A stretch of 64,000 nucleotides of DNA from Imbricaverruca yamaguchii (Eukaryota; Arthropoda; Thecostraca; Neoverrucidae). Location: positions 1,710,001-1,774,000 of the forward strand of contig JAOTOL010001562.1 of assembly GCA_034440575.1 (NCBI GenBank), given 5' to 3'. The notes under the pieces were generated by a model, which was not told where the DNA came from, made no database searches, and saw only the letters and a list, made by a program, of their open reading frames with translations. A program made the translations under genes and the position numbers. This document shows, in pieces, positions 12,492 to 27,513 of this stretch. Positions within the stretch are counted from its first letter, which is position 1. Each line of letters starts with the position of its first letter.

Positions 12492-15400
12492 CAGGGGCGC
12501 CGCCACGAATTTTTGGCTGGGGGATCAGGCTCCACAGTTCAGCAACGACCTATGGGGTCCAATGTCCGGTGAGCGGGGGGGGGCGGATGGATGGAGAGAG
12601 CAAAGCTTGGTGTGTACAGCCAACCAGTCAAAAACAATACACTGGGAACACATCATGCTTTATCCATGAACAGGAATTCTGCATTGATAATTATAGAAAC
12701 TGTTCTACCATTGATTGGGCGACAAGCGTAACATTCCCAGACTATGGCAACATTTTCAGCATTCAGAAGCGTAGACTTGACTCGTACATCATCGACTGCA
12801 TCAGCGACACCGATGCGGACTATATAAATTCGGCAACTGCCACGAGGAATTCCTACCTACAAACATACAAACATACAACTGTTCGTGAGGAATGAAAGAA
12901 AAATGCTACAACGTTCTTCGAAATAAAAATTGTCGCTCCCGTCCCAGGCAAAGCACAAAATCAGGTAATGTACCGCGACACGTCGGCAGTTCAATCAAGC
13001 AATCTGAAATTAGAGGGCTCATAAACAAACTGGAGCTCCCGCTGCCGCCGTGACACACGCACGCCACTCGCCAGTCCTTTACGCGAGCCCGAACACCCGC
13101 TCTCGTCCAGGGTTCTGACGGATGAAGGCAGCCGCGACCTGGTCGACATCCACGCGAGTCACGCGGTCGCGGTGGACGTGGCACACAGCTACCGCGTTGA
13201 GGCGCACCTGCCCCATTGTGGCGCGCAGCCATGTCTTCAGCCAGTGGAGCGCACTGAAGCTGCGCTCAGCCATGGCGGAGCTGGCCGGCAGCCATGGCTG
13301 AGCCATGGCGGAACAGTTGTAGGGTGAGGAGCAGGTGCGTCAGCTTCACTGCGTCCGGGAACATCTTGCGTGTGGGCTCATCCAGGTTCCGGATTATATC
13401 TGCCGCTTCCTCGAGGCTTTCCGGTCGCCTGTTTTTAAACAGGACGCACAGCTGCGGCGCCAGGTCAGCAGCTGACAGCTCCGCTGACCAGGCAGAGCTG
13501 CTCAGAAACTCTGAGGCCTGCGGCGCCACCGTCAGCCAGCAGCACCTGCTCCGCCTTGGCGTGATGCTTGACGCCTTCCTGGTCCAGGCGATCACTCAGC
13601 TGGATGCAGGCGGTGTCGATGGCTAGCAGCAGCTCTCGCCGTAGGTACTGCTGGATGTTAGATGGCTCGTCTGATTCACCGCCGTCGCCGTTGGCGTTGC
13701 TGGCTGAAGCGCGCTTCTCCCACGGCAGCACGATGGGCACGTCGCAGCCTGATCCATTCACCTGTTGCAGGCACTCCTGGATGGCTTCGTCCGCCTCGTC
13801 GCGCTGAGCCTGCAGCTGCTGCTTGGCGGACTCGGCTCCACGCAGAAGCTGGGAGACAGTACAGCGGGAGCCCTGGACGCTGCGGTTAAGCCGGTCCAAA
13901 GGCGACAGCACTGCACGCGCCAGGTGGAGCGCCAGCAGGGTTGACTCCTTGCGCAGCTGGGCGTGAAGGCCCGCCGCTCTCGCCGCCACGTGGCTGCGAT
14001 CAGCGCCCAGCTCCGCCACCGTGGCCAATACCTCGCTGTACTGCTTGATGGAAGCATCCACTGCCTGTAGCCGCACTGTCCACTTCGTGGGGGAGAGCAG
14101 CCGCAACTTCCTTGGCACCTCCTCCCCCTTGCCCACGCACAGCTGCCGGAACTACTCCCGGAAGGTGAGGGACTGGCCGAAGAGGCGCCCCAGCTCGTCC
14201 AGTGTGTAGAGGGCGTTGCGGATCAGCTGGGAGGCGTCGGCGCTCTCCTTCGCCACTAGGTTGATGCAGTGGGCGCCGCAGTGGACAAAGAGCGCTGCTG
14301 GCTGTGGACTTGGAGGGCCTTGTCTGAATACCGGATGCACACCGACTGCTGCTCGTGGCCGCTGAGGTCTTGAGTGCCGTCGACGATCACGGAGTAGCAG
14401 AGGTCGCCGGCCGCACTGCCTTGGATCTCCGTGATGATCTCTCGCAGTACCTGATGACTGGCGAGCAGCAGCAGCTCATTCTGACAGTCTGAATACGTGA
14501 ATCGCTCCTTTCTTTCCAGCCACTGCTGTAGCTCGGGGCAGTCGGCGGCTCGCAGCTGCAGCAGCTCGATGAAGCTGCCCTGGTCCTGTTCATGCCCTCT
14601 GAGGGCCAGACCTTGTCTGCCCAAGTGCACGAGGCTGGTGATTATCTTCACGAGGCAGGCCCTGTTGGTCTGCTGCTGGCGCTGATTGACCGTCTGAATG
14701 ACGTCTGCGATCGGGCGGCTCGCAGTTGGGAGGTTATCCTCGTGATCTGTGGAGATGGCGTGCTGCTTAAACTTCTCCGGCGCTTTCTTCCAGTTGTTGA
14801 AGCCGCCAGCCCAGAAGCCAGGTTTCTGAGCTGGGTTGGCGGTGTCGCGCCCGTGCGCGCGGACGCAGTAGAAACAGAATACTTTTCCACGGATGGGTCG
14901 AAGTGCAGCCATGGGTACTGCTGGTACCAGTGATCATGGAAGACCACAGTCTTGCTTTGAAGCACCTCCTTAGGGATCGTCTTAGCTGGCGGCTGATTTG
15001 GCGTCTCTAAATCCAGGAGGCGCCATGGCGACTGCTGCGGCGATGATGTTGACTCACGACTGAGACCAGGATCTGGAAGAAAAGGAGGAGGAAGGGCATA
15101 CAAATGGCCAGAAGATGGATGTGTGGAAAAATCACTCGCGTCGAAGGCAAGTTTTAGACGACGAGATGATGTTCCTTCATTGACCACTGGTTTCACAATT
15201 CTAGCTATAGCTCCAGCACAACTCCAGCACAACTCCAAAGAAAACCCCAAGAAACTTTGCGAGCGGAAAGCCAAGAAACTGGCTACGCTAAACCAGTTTC
15301 TCAGCTAGGACACTGGTTTAGAGCAAATGGTTTCCTAGCTAGGAACCGGCATTGATTTTCCCCCAAAATTTGGCTCTGAACAGGGGCCTAAAATACTGTT

Positions 15401-16709
15401 CGGAAGTGAAATGAGTTCAAGTTTCAGAGCACTTCCAAGCACAAACAATCCAATTTTACCTTTCGACCTTACATACGTTTGATTTGATGGCAAGTAGGTC
15501 CAGTTGCTCATACAAGGGACGATAGTTTCTGTGTTTTTATGCATCGTACCATTTATCAAAAAATGGAAAAGATGAAAGTGAGAATCAATCGATACAAAAA
15601 TGAAAGATCTGAAAGCGAAAATAGGGTTTACCTTCGAACCCAGTGAAAAGGCACTGGGTACTAAGTGAGGGTACCCGAGGGGCCAATATCTCACTTAGAA
15701 AAGAAAAAAATGAACATTTTCGTATCGAGACAACAACAGCACCACAGAATGGGCGACAGGTGTGTTATGAACTCACCAGTGCAGGCGCGCTTGGAGGGTG
15801 AAGGTGTAACAGGAGCTGAGGCTCCGGTGGAGGAGGATGACGTGGCAGCTGGGCGAGGGACTAGTGAGGCTGACTGTGGCTCCTGGTAAGTGGGAAACAT
15901 ATGTGAGTTGGAAAGTTGACAGAAAAGGTAACAGGGGTAAGTGAGGCAGATCACATTGGGGCATCTGAGTTCTCCCAACTTCCCTGCCTGAGTGCACCAC
16001 TGGCGGTTTTGTGTGCATATATGCAGCCTTTATGGCGCATGCGACTGCTTAGACCCATTAATGGGCCATGACCTTTGGTTTCTCAACTCTAGACATGATG
16101 ACAGTGATAAAACTGATCTGGTACCCACATACAGCAGTGCAGCCAGTAAATTTGTAAAGGGGAGTGGGTGGGGCTAACACAAAAGGGGCTCCGATAGCGC
16201 TAGATGGGCCCATCTCCCAGGGAGGCCCAGGCCTCTATGTCTCCCCATCAGTGACTCAACAACCACGGTGGTGGTGGTGGTGGGGGTGGGGGGTGCATTC
16301 CCGACATTTTGGAGGGGCCCGGCGGCTTCCCTTCAAAAACTCACCTTCTTAGAAAAAAGATCGGATGTTCATGGTGACAGCAAGTCTCAGGCAGGAGGTG
16401 GCTATTTGGAGACACTGGCACTGAATTGTTTATTTATTGGGTAAGTACAAGGCCCTAAAAGGAGAGGTACAGTCACTTCGGGGTTAAAAACCGCTGTAAA
16501 CAACACTAGTGCGCCAAGATACATGTTTTACATATTTCCTACCATATGCTGGGAGAAGTGTTTTCCTTCATTCTGGTTCATTTATGAATGCGGAAAAATC
16601 CATTTATTGGGGCCCGACAGGTCTCGAAAGTGGGGGGTCAGCCCCCCAGCTCTGCCGGCTGGGGGGGGGGGGACTCGCGACCCCAAACCCCCTGCTCACG
16701 GCGCCCCTG
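12492..16709 (-). mobile_element. hAT-superfamily DNA transposon, complete but inactive (4.2 kb)
   Basis: The ends are an 11-bp perfect terminal inverted repeat: CAGGGGCGCCG at 12492 and its reverse complement ending at 16709, typical in length and CAGGG start for hAT elements. The 8 bp outside each end are GAACTATA (12484-12491) and CAACTATG (16710-16717), which share the inner six bases; this looks like an old 8-bp target-site duplication. A decayed hAT transposase sits inside on the minus strand. The element lies about 10.5 kb upstream of the receptor and on the opposite strand. G-rich tracts near both ends are subterminal. Boundaries and superfamily are well supported; loss of activity is shown by the broken coding sequence. 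Confidence 0.85.
13079..15882 (-). pseudogene. hAT transposase (TTF/MYM-type zinc finger, DUF4371, hAT dimerisation region), broken
   Basis: Read on the minus strand. A probable small exon (15882-15777) lies between a CTTACCAG acceptor and a CACTG|GTGAGT donor. It joins in phase 1 to the main exon, which starts at 15072 after a pyrimidine-rich TTCTTCCAG acceptor. Recognisable parts in order: VVFHDHWYQQYPWLHFDPSV; a TTF-type zinc finger (VFCFYC, GGFNNWKKA, KFKQHAISTDH); the DUF4371 segment with the first catalytic Asp region (VDGTQDLS); VHCGAHCINLV; LLSPTKWTVR; and the C-terminal dimerisation block with AERSFSALHWLKTWLRATM, ending in a stop at 13079. Damage: a frameshift near 14890; an internal deletion near 14310 that removes the usual D-G-A-A-N-M region with the second catalytic Asp; an in-frame TAG at 14152-14154; and further frame changes near 13500-13530 and 13290-13310. 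Without restoring the reading frame it cannot encode an active enzyme. A domesticated ZMYM-like gene is the alternative, but the TIRs and stops argue for a dead transposon. Confidence 0.88.
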
Positions 16710-19700
16710 CAACTATGCATACTGACGCACTGCACCCCTAGCTTTATATGTGCATGCAACTGAAGCGCATCTATAGCTATTCAAGTCCATAATTAATAAG
16801 GTTTCATCTAATAGCAGTTTGGTTTTTTCACAAATTTGAATGATGCACTGAACAAATTTGGATAGTGTACTGATAGTTAAGTACCTACTCCTAATTGCAT
16901 GCGTAGATGCCTATCAAGGTAGAGACATTGTTTTTAAAACAGTGTCTTATGTACATCTTGAACTTGTACTTCCATGGATCATCACAGGAAGCCACTAGGC
17001 TTCCTTCCTTGCATTGTTTTTTTTTCCACGCCTGGAGTCCCGTTCGGTCATAGCCGAGTGTTGCCATCTACGCCGTCAACCACCATCAATTGTTTCTGAT
17101 CCACCACTCGCCCTGACATTGGCTCAATAGCGCTGTCGGCCACACTATCAGCTGGGTTTTAAAATGTGCAGTTTAGGTGAGAGCGTACGCTACAGCCTTC
17201 CTCAGAATCTCCGAAGGTACCAATATCCATCTGGATATGACATGATAGGCTACCAAATGAGATTGGTTCATGCAAATAATCAGAATTAAAGTATTCCTTT
17301 ATTGCATCAAACAATTTTGTCTGATATTCCGATGGATTACTGGTGTGAAATCTACATATGTATTAAACCACTCAGAAGTATTCTCAGCGCAACTTATATT
17401 CTGGAAAAGTGGGGGGGAGGGTAGAGGCAACTCTACTAGCCAACACTTTGGAAAGTGTCTGAGCCATGAGCCCACACTTTGGAAAGTGTTTGAGCCATGA
17501 CCCCACTCCCCCCCCCCCCCCACCCCTACCCAGTTCCTACGCCTATGGAGTGAGGTATGCATGCTCAATGGCGGAGCCAGGGTGTTGATAAGTTAGCCGG
17601 AGATTCGTCCTCAACATGCTGGCATGATTGTCGCGGAATACACAACATGCAAATTTCAAAACTGCCTCGCTACCCGAGAAGGTACAACCATCTCCAAAGC
17701 TAAGTGCAAAGTAATACAAGTTGCGAATGAACAATGAATACAAACACTTTTTTAAAGCTTCTGAAGGAACGAGTAGGGCATAGGGCTCGAGTCATTCATT
17801 TTGTTCCGGCTTTAGGTGTGATTAACACATTAGTCCATCGAAGAAGCAAATGTTGGTGTATGTACCAATATCACAACCATTGGTACATGCACAACCAAGA
17901 ATCTCAGAGTGTCTCATTTCGCTTTATGTATGGGATGTTAGGCGTTGGCGAAACAAGGTGCCATCGGGGCTTTAGATCACCCCCCCCCCCCGAAAGTTTA
18001 AACAACCATATAGAGGACACAGTTTCCAGGTACGATTTAGCCTGTTCACAGTGACAGGCATATTTCGCATTGACAACTATCTTCATGGAGAGGCCACGAT
18101 GTTTACTTGAGCGCACCTATTCTAGTAGGGGATACCTTTACAGCGAGGACACTCTTTTCTAGAATGATTCCCTATTCCAAGGCACCGTATGCCAGGAAGA
18201 ACGACTTCTGTCCGATCGCTACCCCGTGGCGTAGTGCTGCAGAACAGTTCGTGTCGCTGATAGGACATCGCCCTGTCGCAGACCAGCCTATTGCTGAGCA
18301 GGGTACCGATTCATTGGGGAACCTCCCCACATGCAGCGAGCTCTTCAGTTCCAGTACGCCATATCGGGCACCAGACTAAAGGTCTATGTCCAACATTACG
18401 ACAAAATTATCACTGGGGTGTCACTTCTTAGTAACTGAGAAACGTTTACACGAGATACACATTAAAAACCTTGAATGCGTCGAAAATAACTAATCGTTTA
18501 TGTTGTCTTTTATTCAAAATATGGATAGATTCCGGATTAATACCTTGTTTGAACGCAGCTGTTATTGGCATGCATTCTGCCTTAGATGATGAATGTTTCC
18601 TGTCGCTTCAAAAGACGTTTATTACCTACACACATTCCGGGGAATATCCACTTCTTGAATTTCATCTTTTATCTCTGCAGTGGAAACTAAGATGCGAATA
18701 AAATGCATTTGTAGCACTGAGGGGAATGGGGCACATGAAGTCACTGGAGGGCGATTAACCATATGTTTCATTCACATCCGCACAGTCCGACGGATGCGGA
18801 CCCAAACTAGACGTGTGAAATGTCGTAATCATCACTAGAAGAACAAGGTTACTAATGTAACTTTGGATATTGACCTCCAGTTGATATTCAGCATCCTGAA
18901 GTAAACTGTACGGTAATGAAAGCGAATATAAAGCCTAAGCTTCTCACGACGCTTAGAGACACGGAGGCTCAATTATTTTAAGATTCCTCGGGCAGACCTT
19001 AGTCAAGGGGATCCCTCCGATGATCCTCAAACATGGACTCTTCAGAGACCACCTGAGGTACTTCAATGAGCTATATCACCTGCAGCTTAGACCCTCCATC
19101 CTGAAGCACTTCATCGGATTGCACCACTTCCGGTCCCAAAAGTAAGCAGCTGCTGGTCCGGTTTAAGGTTTATTCCAATTCTTAGGAAAAAGATGTTGCG
19201 TGTTTTTTAACAGTGCACGAGTCAGATTTCGGTTAGATCCAGATTACTCGCTTACCCTAACTCCCCAGGACAAGTGTGACTCCGGTGTTTAGTAGTTCTA
19301 TATAGTTTAGTAGTATTCCGATTCAGGGTGTGAGTTAGATTCAAAGTTTTGGTTCACACTCAGGATTCAATTAAGATTTGTAAAAATATGACCTTAGCTG
19401 CTCTGTGCTTGAGCCGAACCATGGCGAGTCAGATTCTAACTATTCGAGCTTCTGAGTTCAGTCCTGTCCGGTTGAGCCCGTGCAAGATTGCCTTAGTCGC
19501 CTAATTCTGCCCGCTGAATCTATAATCTAACCTCCGTCGTGTGGATTCTCAGAAGAGAAGTTATCCAGTCTAGCTTGGATACACAAATAAACTAAGTCAT
19601 TCAAAACTTATTCGAAGATAAGCTGGACTTCGCCAACGGCCCGACTGACACTGAGACCTTGGATGGGGTGTTGGGAGAATGATTGCGGGAGCACTTGCAT

Positions 19701-20141
19701 TGCTAGAAACTGGTGATGCCCCAACAACGAGTGTTTGGTGAGCATTTGACTTCGCAGAGTTCGAGCCTTTCCAAGGAGATAAAAGACTGTCCGTGGTGTA
19801 ACTTTGTTGCTTGAGCAGGTTTTTTATTGTCGTCCCCATATCAGATGCAGCAGCAGCTGTATGCACCTTCATTGGGTCTTTCAATGTGGGGCTTCCCAAT
19901 GTGAGCTGCCCGTAGATCAGGACAGCCAACACATGAGTGCCCCGGGATGCAAGCAAGATATACAATAAAATGCAATTATAGCAATACTATTTTCATCCCT
20001 TCGGCGTTTTCATTTTTCTTTTTGACCCTTGATGTTACTCCTTGATACTGGTGACTTCACTCTTGTTGGTGACAAATATTTACTGATGCTCCTGGGCGGA
20101 TAAAGTATTGACGGCAGTCAGATTTTGTTGGTATAGGAACA
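16710..20141. other. Intergenic sequence without a recognised gene
   Basis: AT-moderate. Small features are poly-C tracts near 17510 and 17985, and a duplicated segment at 17440-17505 containing the palindrome ACACTTTGGAAAGTGT nearly twice (exact in the second copy). A plus frame at 18966-19145 is open for 59 codons and ends at a donor-like AAAA|GTAAGC, but no family was recognised. Confidence 0.45.
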
Positions 20142-22740
20142 GCCATGGTGTTGGTGCGGGAGCAGCTCAACCGTTGGTGCGAAAGTAGCTCTACTGCTGG
20201 TGCCGGAGCATCTTCACTACCGCTGCGGGAGCAATTCCACCAACAAATGGTGTTGTGGGAGCATCGCCACCACTGGTGCGGGAGCAGCTCTGCTGCTGGT
20301 GCGAGGGTAGTCCCACTGTTGGTGTATGGGGAGCCCTACTGCTGGTGCGAGGGCAGTCCCGCTGTTGGTGCGGGAGCAGCTCTATTGCTGGTGCGAGGGC
20401 AGTCCCACTGTTGGTGTGCGGGAGCCCTACTGCTGGTACGAGGGTAGTCCCACTGTTGGTGCGGGAGCAGCTCTGCTGCTGGTGCGAGGGCAGTCCCACT
20501 GTTGGTGTGTGGGGAGCTCTACTGCTGGTGCGAGGGTAGTCCCACTGTTGGTGCGGGAGCAGCTCTATTGCTGGTGCGAGGGTAGTCCCACTGTTGGTGT
20601 GTGGGGAGCTCTGCTGCTGGTGCGAGGGTAGTCCCACTGTTGGTGTGTGGGGAGCTCTGCTGCTGGTGCGAGGGTAGTCCCACTGTTGGTGTGTGGGGAG
20701 CTCTGCTGCTGGTGCGAGGGTAGTCCCACTGTTGGTGCGGGAGCAGCCTGCTGCTGGTGCGAGGGTAGTCCCACTGTTGCGTGGGAAACTCTACTGCTGG
20801 TGCTATGGCGGTCCCACTGTTGGTGTGTGGGAAACTCTACTGCTGGTGCTAGGGCAGTCCCACTGTTGGTGTGTGGGGAGCTCTACTGCTGGTGCGAGGG
20901 CAGTCCCACTGTTGGTGTGTGGGAAACTTTACTGCTGGTGCCAGGGTAGTCCTACTGTTGGTGTGTGGAGACTCTAGTGCTGGTGCGAGGGCAGTCCCAC
21001 TGTTGGTGTGTGGGGGTGCTGGTGCGAGGGCAGTCCCACTGTTGGTGCGGGAGCAGCTCTGCTGCTGGTGCGAGGGTAGTCCCACTGTTGGTGTGTGGGG
21101 AGCTCTGCTGCTGGTGCGAGGGCAGTCCCACTGTTGGTGTGTGGGGAGCTCTGCTGCTGGTGCGAGGGTAGTCCCACTGTTGGTGCGGGAGCAGCTCTAC
21201 TGTTGGTGCGAGGGTAGTCCCACTGTTGGTGTGTGGGAAGCTCTGCTGCTGGTGCGAGGGCAGTCCCACTGTTGGTGTGTGGGGAGCTCTACTGTTGATG
21301 CGAGGGCAGTCCCACTGTTGGTGTGCGGGAGCCCTACTGCTGGTACGAGGGCAGTCCCACTGTTGGTGCGGGAGCAGCTCTACTGCTGGTGCGAGGGCAG
21401 TCCCACTGTTGGTGTGTGGGAAACTCTAGTGCTGGTGCGAGGGCAGTCCCACTGTTGGTGCGGGAGCAGCTCTGCTGCTGGTGCGAGGGTAGTCCCACTG
21501 TTGGTGTGTGGGGAGCTCTACTGTTGGTGCGAGGGCAGTCCCACTGTTGGTGTGTGGGGAGCTCTACTGTTGGTGCGAGGGCAGTCCCACTGTTGGTGCG
21601 GGAGCAGCTCTACTGTTGGTGCGAGGGCAGTCCCACTGTTGGTGTGTGGGGAGCTCTGCTGCTGGTGCGAGGGTAGTCCCACTGTTGGTGTGTGGGGAGC
21701 TCTACTGCTGGTGCGAGGGCAGTCCCACTGTTGGTGCGGGAGCAGCTCTGCTGCTGGTGCGAGGGCAGTCCCACTGTTGGTGCCAGGGTAGTCCCATTGT
21801 TGGTGTGTGGGGAGCTCTGCTGCTGGTGCCAGGGTAGTCCCACTGTTGGTGTGGTCTTGTGGTGGGGGGTTTTGTGGGGGAGCTCTACTGCTGGTGCGAG
21901 GGCAGTCCCACTGTTGGTGTGTGGGGAGCTCTACTGCTGGTGCAGGGCAGTCCCACTGTTGGTGTGTTTGGGGAGCTCTACTGCTGGTGCGAGGGCAGTC
22001 CCACTGTTGGTGTGTGGGGAGCTCTACTGCTGGTGCGAGGGCAGTCCCACTGTTGGTGTGTGGGGAGCTCTACTGCTGGTGCCAGGGCAGTCCCACTGTT
22101 GGTGTGTGGGGAGCTCTACTGCTGGTGCGAGGGCAGTCCCACTGTTGGTGTGTGGGGAGCTCTACTGCTGGTGCGAGGGCAGTCCCACTGTTGGTGTGTG
22201 GGGAGCTTCTACTGCTGGTGCGAGGGCAGTCCCACTGCTGGTGCCAGGGCGCCCACTGTTGGTGTGTGGGGAAGCTCTACTGCTGGTGCCAGGGCAGTCC
22301 CACTGTTGGTGTGTGGGAAGCTCTACTGCTGGTGCGAGGGCAGTCCCACTGTTGGTGTGTGGGGAGCTCTACTGCTGGTGCTATGGCGGTCCCACTGTTG
22401 GTGTGTGGGGAGCTCTACTGCTGGTGCTATGGCGGTCCCACTGTTGGTGTGTGGGGAGCTCTACTGCTGGTGCTATGGCAGTCCCACTGTTGGTGTGTGG
22501 GAAACTCTAGTGCTGGTGCCAGGGCAGTCCCACTGTTGGTGTGTGGGAAACTACTGCTGGTGCCAGGGTAGTCCTACTGTTGGTGTGTGGGAAACTCCAT
22601 ACTGCTGGTGCAAGAGCAGCTTCACTGATGGTGTGGGAGTTTCTGTTGATGCGGGAGTAGTTCTACTTATGGTACAAGGGCGGCCCCACTGATAGTGCAG
22701 GGAGCTACTGTTGGCGCACCAGCAACTCTACTGCTGGTGA
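20142..22740. repeat. 46-bp minisatellite (about 56 copies, two main variants)
   Basis: The common core is CTGGTGCGAGGGCAGTCCCA then CTGTTGGT. Variant A continues GTGTGGGGAGCTCTA and variant B GCGGGAGCAGCTCT; both have the same total length and are interspersed. Smaller changes (GAGGGTAG, GCCAGGG, GCTATGGCGG) form local runs, the last in consecutive units near 22380-22490. The right end is degenerate. Long open plus frames are due to a stop-free unit. Confidence 0.95.
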
Positions 22741-26440
<3,700 letters not shown>

Positions 26441-26864
26441 CGGGTGGTCTGTCTGCCCAGCGGAACGTGCCCGGCCGCCCCGCCGCCCGGAACCCCCGAC
26501 GTCGACTGCGACGTGGGGCAGGACCTGGGCAGGACCTACGTCGGTATCGACGCAACCTCGCACGCCATTGGCTGACTTCCGCCGACCGACCTCTTTGATG
26601 GCCATGCGCCGAGGTAGTCTTTCTGACATAACGTCGACGACCATGTTGACGATAAGTTTTATTGGCCATCTGAGATTTGGTTTGGTCCAGACACAGAGCG
26701 CTCACAGCCAACTCAATGCTCACGTACTGAACTGAGAAAATGGTTTAAATGTCCAAGTCGTTCGCTGGCTACGGGATTTGCACCCGCTCGCCAAGTTAAA
26801 ACCCCGCGAACGGCATCGTCGGCGCGCAGCAGACAATATGTTGACGGTAATAGATGTTTGCCGC

Positions 26865-26875
26865 AGCCAATCAGA
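26865..26875 (+). promoter_or_regulatory. CCAAT box upstream of the receptor
   Basis: GCCAATCAGAG is a strong match to the NF-Y CCAAT-box core, about 320 bp before the start codon and in a GC-rich promoter-like stretch. Position and orientation fit a proximal promoter element. The transcription start site is not visible. Confidence 0.5.
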
Positions 26876-26949
26876 GAGCAGTGTCTAGCTCCGCAGTCAT
26901 GCCCCTCGCCTGGGGGCCCGACGCACGTAACCTCCCTGCCATGCGCCCA

Positions 26950-26959
26950 CCAAATATGG
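26950..26959 (+). promoter_or_regulatory. CArG box (SRF-type site)
   Basis: CCAAATATGG is a perfect CC(A/T)6GG motif about 235 bp upstream of the start codon, between the CCAAT box and the X-box. SRF/MADS proteins bind this consensus. Function here is inferred from motif and position only. Confidence 0.45.
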
Positions 26960-26964
26960 TACCG

Positions 26965-26978
26965 GTCGCCATGGCAAC
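26965..26978 (+). promoter_or_regulatory. X-box (RFX-type site)
   Basis: GTCGCC-AT-GGCAAC fits the RFX consensus GTNRCC-N(0-3)-RGYAAC at every constrained position. It lies 5 bp downstream of the CArG box and about 215 bp before the start codon, a distance typical of functional X-boxes in ciliated-neuron genes. Occupancy is not known. Confidence 0.45.
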
Positions 26979-27102
26979 GAGCAGTCGGTGTCAAGGTTCA
27001 GCCGGTGTTGTGGCAAGCCCATCAGATGCACGACGGTGCGGGCGCTGTGTGGATCGCTCGGCGGGCTGGCGCGCGCGGCCGGGCCGCTAGTCGTGTGTGT
27101 GA

Positions 27103-27513
<411 letters not shown>

